39,293 nucleotides of DNA, from the IMG/VR virus record IMGVR_UViG_3300044845_000798, positions 1 through 39,293 of that record; one strand, given 5' to 3'. How positions within the stretch are numbered: position 1 is the stretch's first letter; each line of letters opens with the position of its first letter. Below, piece by piece: positions 21,085 to 27,322 of this stretch. The position numbers and the translations under genes are program-made. The notes beneath the pieces were generated by a model. It worked only from the letters and a program-made list of their open reading frames with translations. It did no database searches and was not told the DNA's origin. The DNA comes from a virus.

Positions 21085-22550
21085 TTGATATTGAAACAGC
21101 TATTATTGGAAGTGGAACAGCTGGCTTGGTCGGGGCAATCATGTTACGGTCAGCTTTTCCCTTGATGAATATCACAGTGATATCATCATCTCAAGTAGGG
21201 ATTATCGGTGTTGGTGAGGGATCAACAGAGCATTGGCGTATGTTTATGGATGCATGCAACATCTCTCTTGGAGAGCTTTTGAATGAAACAAAAGCAACGC
21301 ATAAGAATGGGATTCGGTTTGAGAATTGGACAAGCCATACCCCCGATTACTTCCATAGCGTTAGCGATGCAAGCACTATCGGTTATTACAACTTTTACGG
21401 TTTATATAATGGTCTTATTGAGAACAATAAAACATTAACTGAGAATATCTCATCAAGAGCGATGATAGAAAACAAAGTTCGCGCTAATGGACCACATGAG
21501 TCAGTGAATCAGTTCCATTTTGATACTGTGCTTCTTAATAAGTATTTGACAAGATTATGTAAAGAAAGAAATATTCGTTTTATTGATAGCAAGATTGTTC
21601 AAACAAATTTGGATAATGAGAATGGGCATATTGAATCAGTTCTATTGGAAAACGGGGATGTGCTTGAGGCGGGGTTTTGGATTGATGCATCAGGAATGAG
21701 TCGCATTCTTATATCAGAGGTGAGTGATGCTAAATGGAAGTCTTTCTCCAATCACCTGCAGATGAACTCGGCGATTCCTTTCCCGACTCAATCTGACCCT
21801 TCTGGGGAAATCAGACCCTACACTCGGGCTAGGGCTATTCAGAATGGATGGGTTTGGGAGATTCCAACTCAGGAAAGACGGGGTAATGGGTATGTCTATT
21901 CCTCAAACTTCTGCTCTGACGATCAAGCTATTTCTGAAGTGTCAGCTCTGCTGGGATTCCAAGTTCAGCCAGTAAAGACTATTAAATTTGATCCCGGTCA
22001 TCTTGAGAAAATGTGGGTAAAGAATTGCGTTGCAATTGGTCTGTCTTCTGCTTTTGTTGAACCAATCGAAGCGTCTTCTATTGGCGGGACAATTCAGCAA
22101 ATGAGGTGTTTGGTGGAGAATCTGTCTTCATACAAGATTGGTCATACAGCTGTTCAGAATGAATACAACAAGAAGATGAACATCATGATGCAGAATATTT
22201 TATCAATGATCTATCTTCATTACATATCTGATAGAAGAGATAGTGAAATGTGGGTAAACCAAGCGAACACCCCAGTGCCGGAGTATTTACAGAACTTATT
22301 AGATTTATGGAGTGAAAGACCTCCATTCTATAATGACATACCAACAAGTAATTATGAGATGTTCCATGTCCCTCATTTTTATCATGTAGCTCAAGGGCAA
22401 AAGGTTCTTTCGCAAGAAGCTTCTTCATTGTCTATTTATCGTTTTAATATTCGAGATTCTGTAAAGACAGCAATGTATTCTGCTAAAATGAAACAATCAG
22501 ACCATGCAAAGGTGGACCATGCGCAATCGCTCAAAGAAATACAATTATAA
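21081..22550 (+). CDS. Flavin-dependent halogenase (tryptophan-halogenase family)
   Basis: Predicted to chlorinate or brominate an aromatic substrate using FADH2, oxygen and halide. The FAD-binding GSGTAG is at 10-15. The catalytic lysine of the family is K75 in ATHKNGIRFENW, matching K79 of PrnA. The diagnostic WxWxIP is WVWEIP at 257-262. The glutamate corresponding to PrnA E346 is E330 in GLSSAFVEPIEASSI. All expected catalytic elements are therefore present in a 489-residue protein, near the usual 500-540. No flavin reductase is visible in the window, so reduced flavin would come from the host. Phage halogenases are known from a cyanophage (VirX1), but the natural substrate is not established. 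Here it is coupled on both sides to unknown proteins, beside adhesin genes. Confidence 0.9.
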   Translation: MIDIETAIIGSGTAGLVGAIMLRSAFPLMNITVISSSQVGIIGVGEGSTEHWRMFMDACNISLGELLNETKATHKNGIRFENWTSHTPDYFHSVSDASTIGYYNFYGLYNGLIENNKTLTENISSRAMIENKVRANGPHESVNQFHFDTVLLNKYLTRLCKERNIRFIDSKIVQTNLDNENGHIESVLLENGDVLEAGFWIDASGMSRILISEVSDAKWKSFSNHLQMNSAIPFPTQSDPSGEIRPYTRARAIQNGWVWEIPTQERRGNGYVYSSNFCSDDQAISEVSALLGFQVQPVKTIKFDPGHLEKMWVKNCVAIGLSSAFVEPIEASSIGGTIQQMRCLVENLSSYKIGHTAVQNEYNKKMNIMMQNILSMIYLHYISDRRDSEMWVNQANTPVPEYLQNLLDLWSERPPFYNDIPTSNYEMFHVPHFYHVAQGQKVLSQEASSLSIYRFNIRDSVKTAMYSAKMKQSDHAKVDHAQSLKEIQL

Positions 22551-23328
22551 AATTGCAATGTTCAGGGGGGATACCCCCAGACCAAAAAAGAATGAGGTTG
22601 TAATTGTCCCCAATGACAATCGCTTGCTGGATATCGCCCCCTATGCTGCTCAAGGGAATCTGCCATCTTGGTGGAAGGATCTCCCTGTTAAAGATATGTC
22701 TCTAAGAAGGTGCAACGGAACTTATGACTATCTCCAGTATGGTTTTATTATACCTATGTGGACAGATGTAACGGTTAGACCAGACGCTTCTGGTGTAAGA
22801 TTTGAATATAAACTAGGAAACTATGGTGATGACTACGCTTTTCATGTAGATGGCTTTAGCACTGAAATGGCAAAAGGTTGTCCTTTTGGCGAAAATCGAA
22901 AATTAAAAAATTTTAATTATCCAAAACTCGTGACTCCTTGGAGGTATTTTACACCAAAAGGTATTTCCTTGATGGCTTTGCCTATTCTCCATGAGCCAAA
23001 CCCGAATTACACGGTTATGCCCGGTATTGTTCATACAGATTATTACAATCAATTACATATTGTAATATCCGTTCTAACTGACAAAGAGTTCACAATTCCT
23101 GCCGGTACACCCATGCAGCATATGGTTCCCATCAAAAGAAATGAGAATATTAAAAAACTTGTTTTTGGGAATGAAAGCATGTCTAGATTTCACATTGGAA
23201 ATGGAATGGGGAAAGAGATTGGTAAGGGTAGTCTTTCGCAACAGGATAATAGCCAGCTCTATAGAAGAATTAGAATGAAGTATGATCAAGATATTGAAAG
23301 AAAAAAATGGTATTCTTTAAGAAGATAA
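22519..23328 (+). CDS. Unknown conserved phage-type protein, 269 aa
   Basis: AAGGTGG (22508-22514) favours the ATG at 22519, which overlaps the halogenase end by 32 bases; an ATG at 22504 is an alternative. Notable blocks are GNLPSWWKDLP near residue 50, TYDYLQYGFIIPMWTDV, and KLVTPWRYFTPKGISLMALP. A final PAGTPMQHMVPIKR segment reads like a beta-barrel closing strand. I recall similar sequences in marine phages, without a known function. Conserved Trp/Pro-rich patches suggest a beta-rich binding protein. It directly follows the halogenase and overlaps the next gene, so it may assist or receive the modification. No metal-binding histidine pair typical of cupins was confirmed. Confidence 0.75.
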   Translation: MRNRSKKYNYKIAMFRGDTPRPKKNEVVIVPNDNRLLDIAPYAAQGNLPSWWKDLPVKDMSLRRCNGTYDYLQYGFIIPMWTDVTVRPDASGVRFEYKLGNYGDDYAFHVDGFSTEMAKGCPFGENRKLKNFNYPKLVTPWRYFTPKGISLMALPILHEPNPNYTVMPGIVHTDYYNQLHIVISVLTDKEFTIPAGTPMQHMVPIKRNENIKKLVFGNESMSRFHIGNGMGKEIGKGSLSQQDNSQLYRRIRMKYDQDIERKKWYSLRR

Positions 23329-23597
23329 TTGACGCAATCAAGACGATGAGTAGTCGTTCTTATTGGACAAGGGTTAACTCAGTGGAAGCTTGGGGTTTTG
23401 CAACAAAGATTGCAATCATCTTTCCGGGTCTTCTTCTTGATAAACAATGGTGGTGGTTATATATCTTTGCCATCATCTCAAGCATAAGTCTTATCTGGAC
23501 ATCAACCCGCAAGACCTTGCCAACAATTATCCTTTTCAATGTGCTATGGGTAATCCTAGCCAGCTTGTCTATTCTAAAGCATTTTTGGTGGTTTTAG
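23307..23597 (+). CDS. Membrane protein closing the halogenase island, 96 aa
   Basis: Begins MVFFKKIIDAIKTMSSRSYW and has three hydrophobic stretches: about 30-44 (FATKIAIIFPGLLL), 47-63 (WWWLYIFAIISSISLIW) and 71-90 (PTIILFNVLWVILASLSILK), with aromatic residues at their edges. It overlaps the previous gene by 22 bases. It may be an inner-membrane anchor or transporter for the island product, or a lysis-related protein; no family is recognised. It is the last gene before the promoter for the connector operon. Confidence 0.65.
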   Translation: MVFFKKIIDAIKTMSSRSYWTRVNSVEAWGFATKIAIIFPGLLLDKQWWWLYIFAIISSISLIWTSTRKTLPTIILFNVLWVILASLSILKHFWWF

Positions 23598-23600
23598 GAT

Positions 23601-23638
23601 TTACTGATTAAAACCATATGCTGTATACTTAAAGCATA
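23601..23638 (+). promoter_or_regulatory. Promoter TTACTG-17-TATACT with flanking inverted repeat
   Basis: TTACTG (23601-23606) and TATACT (23624-23629) are 17 bases apart. TATGCT (23617-23622) and AGCATA (23633-23638) form a 6-bp inverted repeat enclosing the -10. The ATG at 23639 follows the -10 by 9 bases, with no ribosome site, so the mRNA is predicted to be leaderless or nearly so. The repeat may be an operator. It would start the connector and tail operon. Confidence 0.6.
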
Positions 23639-24565
23639 ATGGAAGATGTAAAAGTAAACACATCCAAGACCCTAACCCTCACTCTCCCCGCTGACCCCAC
23701 TTCAAATCTGGTCAGTGTCTCTGTTTATCATGAGCTGGGAGACCTTGTACACGGTCCTGTGAGTGCCTCTAGAGCCTCTGCAGGCGTTTATACAATAACA
23801 TTGGGACAGCAAGCGTCTGGTATCTATATTTTAAATGCAGCAGGCAGGCACCGTACAGAATTCACCTATACGGTTTCTGGGGTTTCATATACACAGGCTC
23901 AGTACATTAATGTCTATACCCCCTACACTACTGCTGCTGATTTCTTCATTTCCTATCCGGAATTGCAAGAGTCTAAAGGGTCACTCTTTGACCGATACGA
24001 AAAGCGGGTCAGGGCAATCATTGACACCTACTGCGGTCAGTCATTTGATTACTACCCAGACAAGTCCATTACAATTGATGGAAACAATCACGCAAACCTT
24101 CATCTCCCATACCCTGTTTATAATTTAACCAAAGTTACCCAAGATCCGGGTCGTACATACGAAGAGGTTCTGTTTGATGCAACCTTGCCAACAGTTAATA
24201 ATGTTGAGAGAGTTAAGCAGCCTTTAAACTTTGAAGCTTCTTATTACATTCGTTTCAAATCAGATACGATTGATAAGAACGATACCCTGATTGTTCCCAA
24301 CTCATGGAAAGCAAAAAGAGAGTACAAGATTGAAGGAGACTTCGGTTGGGGCTATGTACCTAACAATGTGAAGTTTGCAGCTGATCTCCTGATTGCTGAC
24401 TTGATGAATGACGATTCTGAATACAGAAGGCATGGAATTCATAGCGTTGATATGGATGTTGTTAAGATGCAGATGAAACAGTCGTTCTATGAATCAACCG
24501 GGAATATTGAAGCTGATGTCTACTTGATGGATTACACACTGTTTGTGATGGATTATGTGGTCTAA
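23639..24565 (+). CDS. Head-tail connector (gp6-like) with N-terminal Ig-like domain
   Basis: Residues about 1-98 form a beta-sandwich (TLTLTLPADPTSNLVSVSVY, GVYTITLGQQASGIYIL). The rest contains ADFFISYPELQESKGSLFDR and RVRAIIDTYCGQSFDYYPDK, which resemble the HK97 gp6/SPP1 gp15 connector fold, where a helical ring docks under the portal. The C-terminus has FAADLLIADLMNDDSEYRRHG. At 308 aa it is longer than most connectors because of the N-terminal beta domain. It is coupled (TAATG) to the next connector gene. The role as head completion protein is inferred from motif layout and order. Confidence 0.75.
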   Translation: MEDVKVNTSKTLTLTLPADPTSNLVSVSVYHELGDLVHGPVSASRASAGVYTITLGQQASGIYILNAAGRHRTEFTYTVSGVSYTQAQYINVYTPYTTAADFFISYPELQESKGSLFDRYEKRVRAIIDTYCGQSFDYYPDKSITIDGNNHANLHLPYPVYNLTKVTQDPGRTYEEVLFDATLPTVNNVERVKQPLNFEASYYIRFKSDTIDKNDTLIVPNSWKAKREYKIEGDFGWGYVPNNVKFAADLLIADLMNDDSEYRRHGIHSVDMDVVKMQMKQSFYESTGNIEADVYLMDYTLFVMDYVV

Positions 24566-24954
24566 TGGCATTCGGAACTTATTTACGGTTTAACCAAACC
24601 GCTGACATTTATCAGAAGGTAACAACTGTCAGTCCTGCTGGACAGAAGACATTCCAATATAACCTGATTAAAACGGCACCGATCTATATTCAATCCAGCA
24701 GTTCGGACACCAGTAATGGTGGTAAAAGAATCGCCCCCTACCAAGATTATATTTCTATTCATCAGCTCTTTATTCCGGGTGAGTATTCTGACTATATTGA
24801 TTATACAAACAGAGTCCAAAACATAAAAGACAAATATGGTGATGTTCTAGAGGCTGGTCCTTTTGAGATTATATCAATCCAGCCAAAATTTGGGTTCAAT
24901 GGTCGTAAGTCTCATATTCTAGCCGTTATCAGAAATGTGGTTGAACCATCATGA
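24565..24954 (+). CDS. Head closure/adaptor protein, 129 aa
   Basis: A small beta-barrel-like protein (TADIYQKVTTVSPAGQKTFQ, KRIAPYQDYISIHQLFIPGE, AGPFEIISIQPKFGFNGRKS) of the size and position of the SPP1 gp16/HK97 gp7-like head closure factor that sits between connector and tail. No metal or catalytic motif. ATG overlaps the previous stop (TAATG) and its stop overlaps the next ATG (ATGA), so translation is coupled through this operon. Family membership rests on position and beta-strand pattern. Confidence 0.65.
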   Translation: MAFGTYLRFNQTADIYQKVTTVSPAGQKTFQYNLIKTAPIYIQSSSSDTSNGGKRIAPYQDYISIHQLFIPGEYSDYIDYTNRVQNIKDKYGDVLEAGPFEIISIQPKFGFNGRKSHILAVIRNVVEPS

Positions 24955-25283
24955 TGACCGCAACGCATAACTTGGGTCAAATATTGGATGTGATTGGCAA
25001 TATCCCTAATAATATAAAAGAAGCTGTTTCAAGAACATTTACAGAATCATATGAACCTTTAAAGTCAGAACTTGAGTCTAGATTTGGTGATGCCATAAGA
25101 TATGCAGATTTCAATATTTCCTTTTCTGGGGAAACTTTTTCAATCAATATAACCAATTTGAATGAATTTGTAACTCAAGCGCAGACTGGTGCCAGCGCTT
25201 CGGATATCGCATCATTTGCGGAATCGTATATTCATCAAAAATTAGTTGATTGTCTTAGGCAAGATATGATGGGAGGAATTTGA
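24951..25283 (+). CDS. Tail completion-type protein, 110 aa
   Basis: Begins MMTATHNLGQILDVIGNIPN and has an N-terminal helix pair followed by beta strands (RYADFNISFSGETFSINITN) and a helical end. This is the size and place of the HK97 gp10-like neck or tail completion protein. No diagnostic residues were recognised. The ATG overlaps the previous stop. It ends with a ribosome site (GGGAGGAA) for the next gene inside its own coding region. Confidence 0.6.
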   Translation: MMTATHNLGQILDVIGNIPNNIKEAVSRTFTESYEPLKSELESRFGDAIRYADFNISFSGETFSINITNLNEFVTQAQTGASASDIASFAESYIHQKLVDCLRQDMMGGI

Positions 25284-25285
25284 TA

Positions 25286-25711
25286 ATGACGATATCAACC
25301 ATTGCCGTTTACGACCTTAATGCTTTTCTAAAGGCTGACGCTACAATAACATCAATTGCAGGAAAGACTCTCAACTTCTTCCCAGTCGTGGCAACGGATT
25401 CTGAGCCAGCCCCATTCGTGGTGTATTTCTACAACCCAATGATTCCGGATGTTGAGGCTTATTGGATGAGATACGATGCAGTCAAATATTCTATTTTTGA
25501 TACAAATGCAGATCGCCTATTCCGCCTATCGGAAAGGTTTGTTGAAATTCTGGGTCATGGCGACCAAATACAGACATCGGGTGGAGTCAACGGCACAGAT
25601 ACTCGCATCTTTTCCTGCTACCAAACAGGGTCTAATTTAATAGCTCCATTAGAAATTAATGGTTGGTATAGAATGAATTTAGATTTTAAATTGTGTTATG
25701 TATCAGAATAA
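25286..25711 (+). CDS. Tail terminator-like protein, 141 aa
   Basis: Begins MTISTIAVYDLNAFLKADAT; the ATG at 25286 follows GGGAGG at a good distance, while an in-frame TTG at 25280 overlaps the previous gene and is rejected. The fold pattern (AYWMRYDAVKYSIFDTNADR, RLSERFVEILGHGDQIQTSG, WYRMNLDFKLCYVSE) resembles tail terminator proteins that form a hexamer capping the tail tube and joining it to the head. Its position immediately before the tail tube genes agrees. No other family fits better. Confidence 0.65.
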   Translation: MTISTIAVYDLNAFLKADATITSIAGKTLNFFPVVATDSEPAPFVVYFYNPMIPDVEAYWMRYDAVKYSIFDTNADRLFRLSERFVEILGHGDQIQTSGGVNGTDTRIFSCYQTGSNLIAPLEINGWYRMNLDFKLCYVSE

Positions 25712-25732
25712 ACAATGTCAGTCTAGATAAAG

Positions 25733-25741
25733 TGGTACACT
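25733..25741 (+). promoter_or_regulatory. Extended -10 promoter TGGTACACT
   Basis: TGGTACACT ends 8 bases before the ATG at 25750, with no ribosome site, a leaderless-type arrangement like that at 9774-9782 (TGGTATTGT). It may give the small gene and tail tube gene their own transcript. Confidence 0.45.
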
Positions 25742-25749
25742 AATAATAT

Positions 25750-25944
25750 ATGCAGTATACTACTATTACATATGTCGGGAAGACTCCCGGCTACATAGTC
25801 AGGGTAGGTCGAAATACCTACGATTTTGAGTGGAATAAAGGACTCGGAATCGGCACAAGAGGTGGAGAAATCCGCCCTGATCATGTCAAGAAGATCGCTA
25901 AGTGGCGTGATAAAAAGGGCAAAAGAATATTTGTCCTTGAATAA
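25750..25944 (+). CDS. Hypothetical basic protein, 64 aa
   Basis: Begins MQYTTITYVGKTPGYIVRVG and ends KIAKWRDKKGKRIFVLE. It is basic with a beta-rich start and a helical, Lys/Arg-rich second half (HVKKIAKWRDKKGKRI), which could be an SH3-like fold contacting nucleic acid or an acidic protein. It lies between the tail terminator and tail tube and has its own leaderless-type promoter. Small genes here may encode minor neck or tail parts. No family is recognised. Confidence 0.6.
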   Translation: MQYTTITYVGKTPGYIVRVGRNTYDFEWNKGLGIGTRGGEIRPDHVKKIAKWRDKKGKRIFVLE

Positions 25945-25961
25945 TTTAGGAGAAAATTAAA

Positions 25962-26537
25962 ATGGCAGTTAATGTTTCAAACATTGTAGTCGGAGAGGCA
26001 ACTATTAAAGTTGGCGACTCGGCTAACGCAACAACCATCAACGCAATGGATGGTTTCGATGACCTCGGTGCGACTCAGAACGGTGTAGAAATCTCATGGG
26101 AACCAGATATGGTCGACATTGAAATTGATCAGTTCGGTGACGCAGCAAGAATCGTACAATCAAAGGTAAAAGTTATGGTCAAGACGACTATGGCAGAGGC
26201 AACCTTAAACAACCTCGCTCTCGCTTGGAACTACGACTCGGTTGGAACAACCGATGTTGTGGCTAACAACGATGGTGCAAATACCAAGACTTTCTTGTTC
26301 GGAGCGCAAACCGTGTTCCCATACGAAAAGGCACTTGTTATCCAAGGCTATGCTCCCGGCACAACCGCTGGCGCAACCAAGACTCGCAAGTTCTATACGA
26401 AGCGTGCAATTTCAATGGAATCAACCACATTGACGATGAAGCGTGCAGAGGCATCCGTCTTTGCAGTCGGCTTCAGAATTCTACCAAAAGTTGAAGACAC
26501 TGGTTACGAGTACGGAAAGATCATCGATCAAAGCTGA
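25962..26537 (+). CDS. Tail tube (major tail) protein
   Basis: A 191-residue beta-sandwich protein expected to stack as hexameric rings to form the tail tube. The start SNIVVGEATIKVGDSAN and the following NGVEISWEPDMVDIEIDQFG are typical of siphovirus tube proteins. The latter carries the acidic loop and strand seen after the first beta hairpin. No sheath gene lies beside it, which supports a non-contractile tail. It is preceded by TTAGGAG and followed by a hairpin region (26581-26636) that probably separates it from the chaperone gene. Confidence 0.8.
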   Translation: MAVNVSNIVVGEATIKVGDSANATTINAMDGFDDLGATQNGVEISWEPDMVDIEIDQFGDAARIVQSKVKVMVKTTMAEATLNNLALAWNYDSVGTTDVVANNDGANTKTFLFGAQTVFPYEKALVIQGYAPGTTAGATKTRKFYTKRAISMESTTLTMKRAEASVFAVGFRILPKVEDTGYEYGKIIDQS

Positions 26538-26580
26538 ATAAGTAACAATTAAAAACTAATTAAAATCTAAATGATTGTCT

Positions 26581-26636
26581 GAGAATCCCTCAAGCCCTTG
26601 TGCTATACTTGGAACTTGAGGGATTTTCGAATCCCA
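26581..26636 (+). terminator. Overlapping hairpins between tail tube and chaperone
   Basis: GAGAATCCCTCAAG (26581-26594) pairs with CTTGAGGGATTTTC (26615-26628) over 14 bases with one G-T wobble. The downstream arm also belongs to two other possible hairpins: GGGATT with AATCCC around TTCG, and CTTGAG with CTCAAG further on. These structures exclude one another. The first resembles a terminator for the abundant tube transcript. The second would form when transcription starts inside the loop at the TGCTATACT promoter. Attenuation or a switch in tail protein ratio is possible. Confidence 0.55.
26601..26609 (+). promoter_or_regulatory. Extended -10 promoter TGCTATACT inside hairpin loop
   Basis: TGCTATACT matches TGnTATAnT and sits in the loop of the 26581-26628 hairpin. 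A transcript starting near 26616 would carry an approximately 43-base leader able to form the CTTGAG/CTCAAG structure, and the chaperone gene has a proper CAAGGAG site. TTGTCT (26575-26580) is too far away to be a good -35. Confidence 0.5.
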
Positions 26637-26658
26637 AAACTCAAGGAGAAAATATAAT

Positions 26659-26961
26659 ATGACTGAAAAGAATGCTGACATTATCGGAGGAACGGATATC
26701 CTTTTTGCTGATGGTAAGACAAGAACAATTAAGCCACTCACAATCAGAAACCTTCGTAAGTTCATGAAGGTAATTAAAGACCTCAAGACTGATGACACAC
26801 TTGAAGACGCTGATATTGATATCATGGTGGAAGCTGCTGGGATTGCGCTTATCGCTGTGGATCCTGCACTTGCTGCTAATCAAGAAGCACTTGAAGATGC
26901 GCTTGACCTTCGCTGCTTTGGCGAACTGATGGGCGCAGCAATGGGTTCAGACCCTTCCTAA
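26659..26961 (+). CDS. Tail assembly chaperone, short (G-like) form
   Basis: A 100-residue helical protein beginning MTEKNADIIGGTDILFADGK, with RNLRKFMKVIKDLKTDDTLE and VDPALAANQEALEDALDL. Two chaperones, a short one and a longer frameshifted one, typically precede the tape measure gene in siphoviruses and load it into the growing tail. CAAGGAG precedes the ATG. The frame ends at a TAA just after CCT TCC, and a long -1 frame continues without any start codon of its own, so this is the short form of a frameshift pair. Position, length and the overlapping frame all agree with this role. Confidence 0.85.
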   Translation: MTEKNADIIGGTDILFADGKTRTIKPLTIRNLRKFMKVIKDLKTDDTLEDADIDIMVEAAGIALIAVDPALAANQEALEDALDLRCFGELMGAAMGSDPS

Positions 26962-27275
26962 CAGGGGAGAGTGGAACAGGTGATCCCACAAGTTGGGAAG
27001 ACATCCCTCTCCTCAAATATGAATCAGAAATTTTTATACGAAGCGGTGCTTGGAAGAACATTGTAGAGCTAGAAGAGAGTCTCACGCTTGATGAGATGTT
27101 TCTTCTTTATCGTGCATGTATGAATGAAAATTCAAATCAAATGAAGATGCTGGCTGCTTCACAAGGAGCAGATGTTGATATGAATGAAGATTGGTTCGAT
27201 CCAGAACCACCAGAAGTAATTGGCTCTTCAAATATTGGTTCAATACCATTTGGATTGGGTTATGAACAACAATAA
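26659..27275 (+). CDS. Tail assembly chaperone, -1 frameshifted (GT-like) form
   Basis: The -1 frame is open from 26907 to a TAA at 27273-27275 and has no usable ATG, GTG or TTG before about 27093, so it must be reached by frameshift. A candidate slip site is C CCT TCC (26952-26958), directly before the short-form TAA. The Pro-tRNA re-pairs fully with CCC, and the Ser-tRNA re-pairs with TTC through one G-U pair. The fusion would read on as DPSLTGESGTGDPTSWEDIP and end GLGYEQQ, giving about 205 residues. The extension has the usual helical LDEMFLLYRACMNENSNQMK region that binds the tape measure. Slippage is inferred, but the overlap is typical of tailed phages. Confidence 0.8.
26952..26958 (+). 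other. Candidate -1 ribosomal slippery site CCCTTCC
   Basis: The heptamer is in the phase C CCT TCC, one codon before the stop TAA of the short chaperone. It is not a perfect X-XXY-YYZ heptamer because the last pair needs a G-U wobble. GGGTTCA at 26943-26949 is a weaker alternative. Confidence 0.45.
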
Positions 27276-27279
27276 TAAA

Positions 27280-27308
27280 TTGCTTTTATTGGCTCAATGC
27301 CTTATTAT
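27280..27308 (+). promoter_or_regulatory. Promoter TTGCTT-17-TATTAT before tape measure
   Basis: TTGCTT (27280-27285) and TATTAT (27303-27308) are spaced 17 bases apart and lie immediately upstream of the tape measure ATG at 27323, which lacks a ribosome site. The predicted leader is about 8 bases. Confidence 0.45.
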
Positions 27309-27322
27309 TAACTAAGACAATC

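Noticed and set aside
26615-26636. tRNA T-arm-like GGGATTTTCGAATCCC
   Set aside because: The loop is 6 rather than 7 bases, and no acceptor, D or anticodon arms can be drawn around it; it fits better as one of the hairpins in this spacer.
26961-26961. Stop in the chaperone as a sequencing error
   Set aside because: A stop at this position with a -1 extension is the normal design for this gene in tailed phages, so programmed frameshift is preferred over an error.
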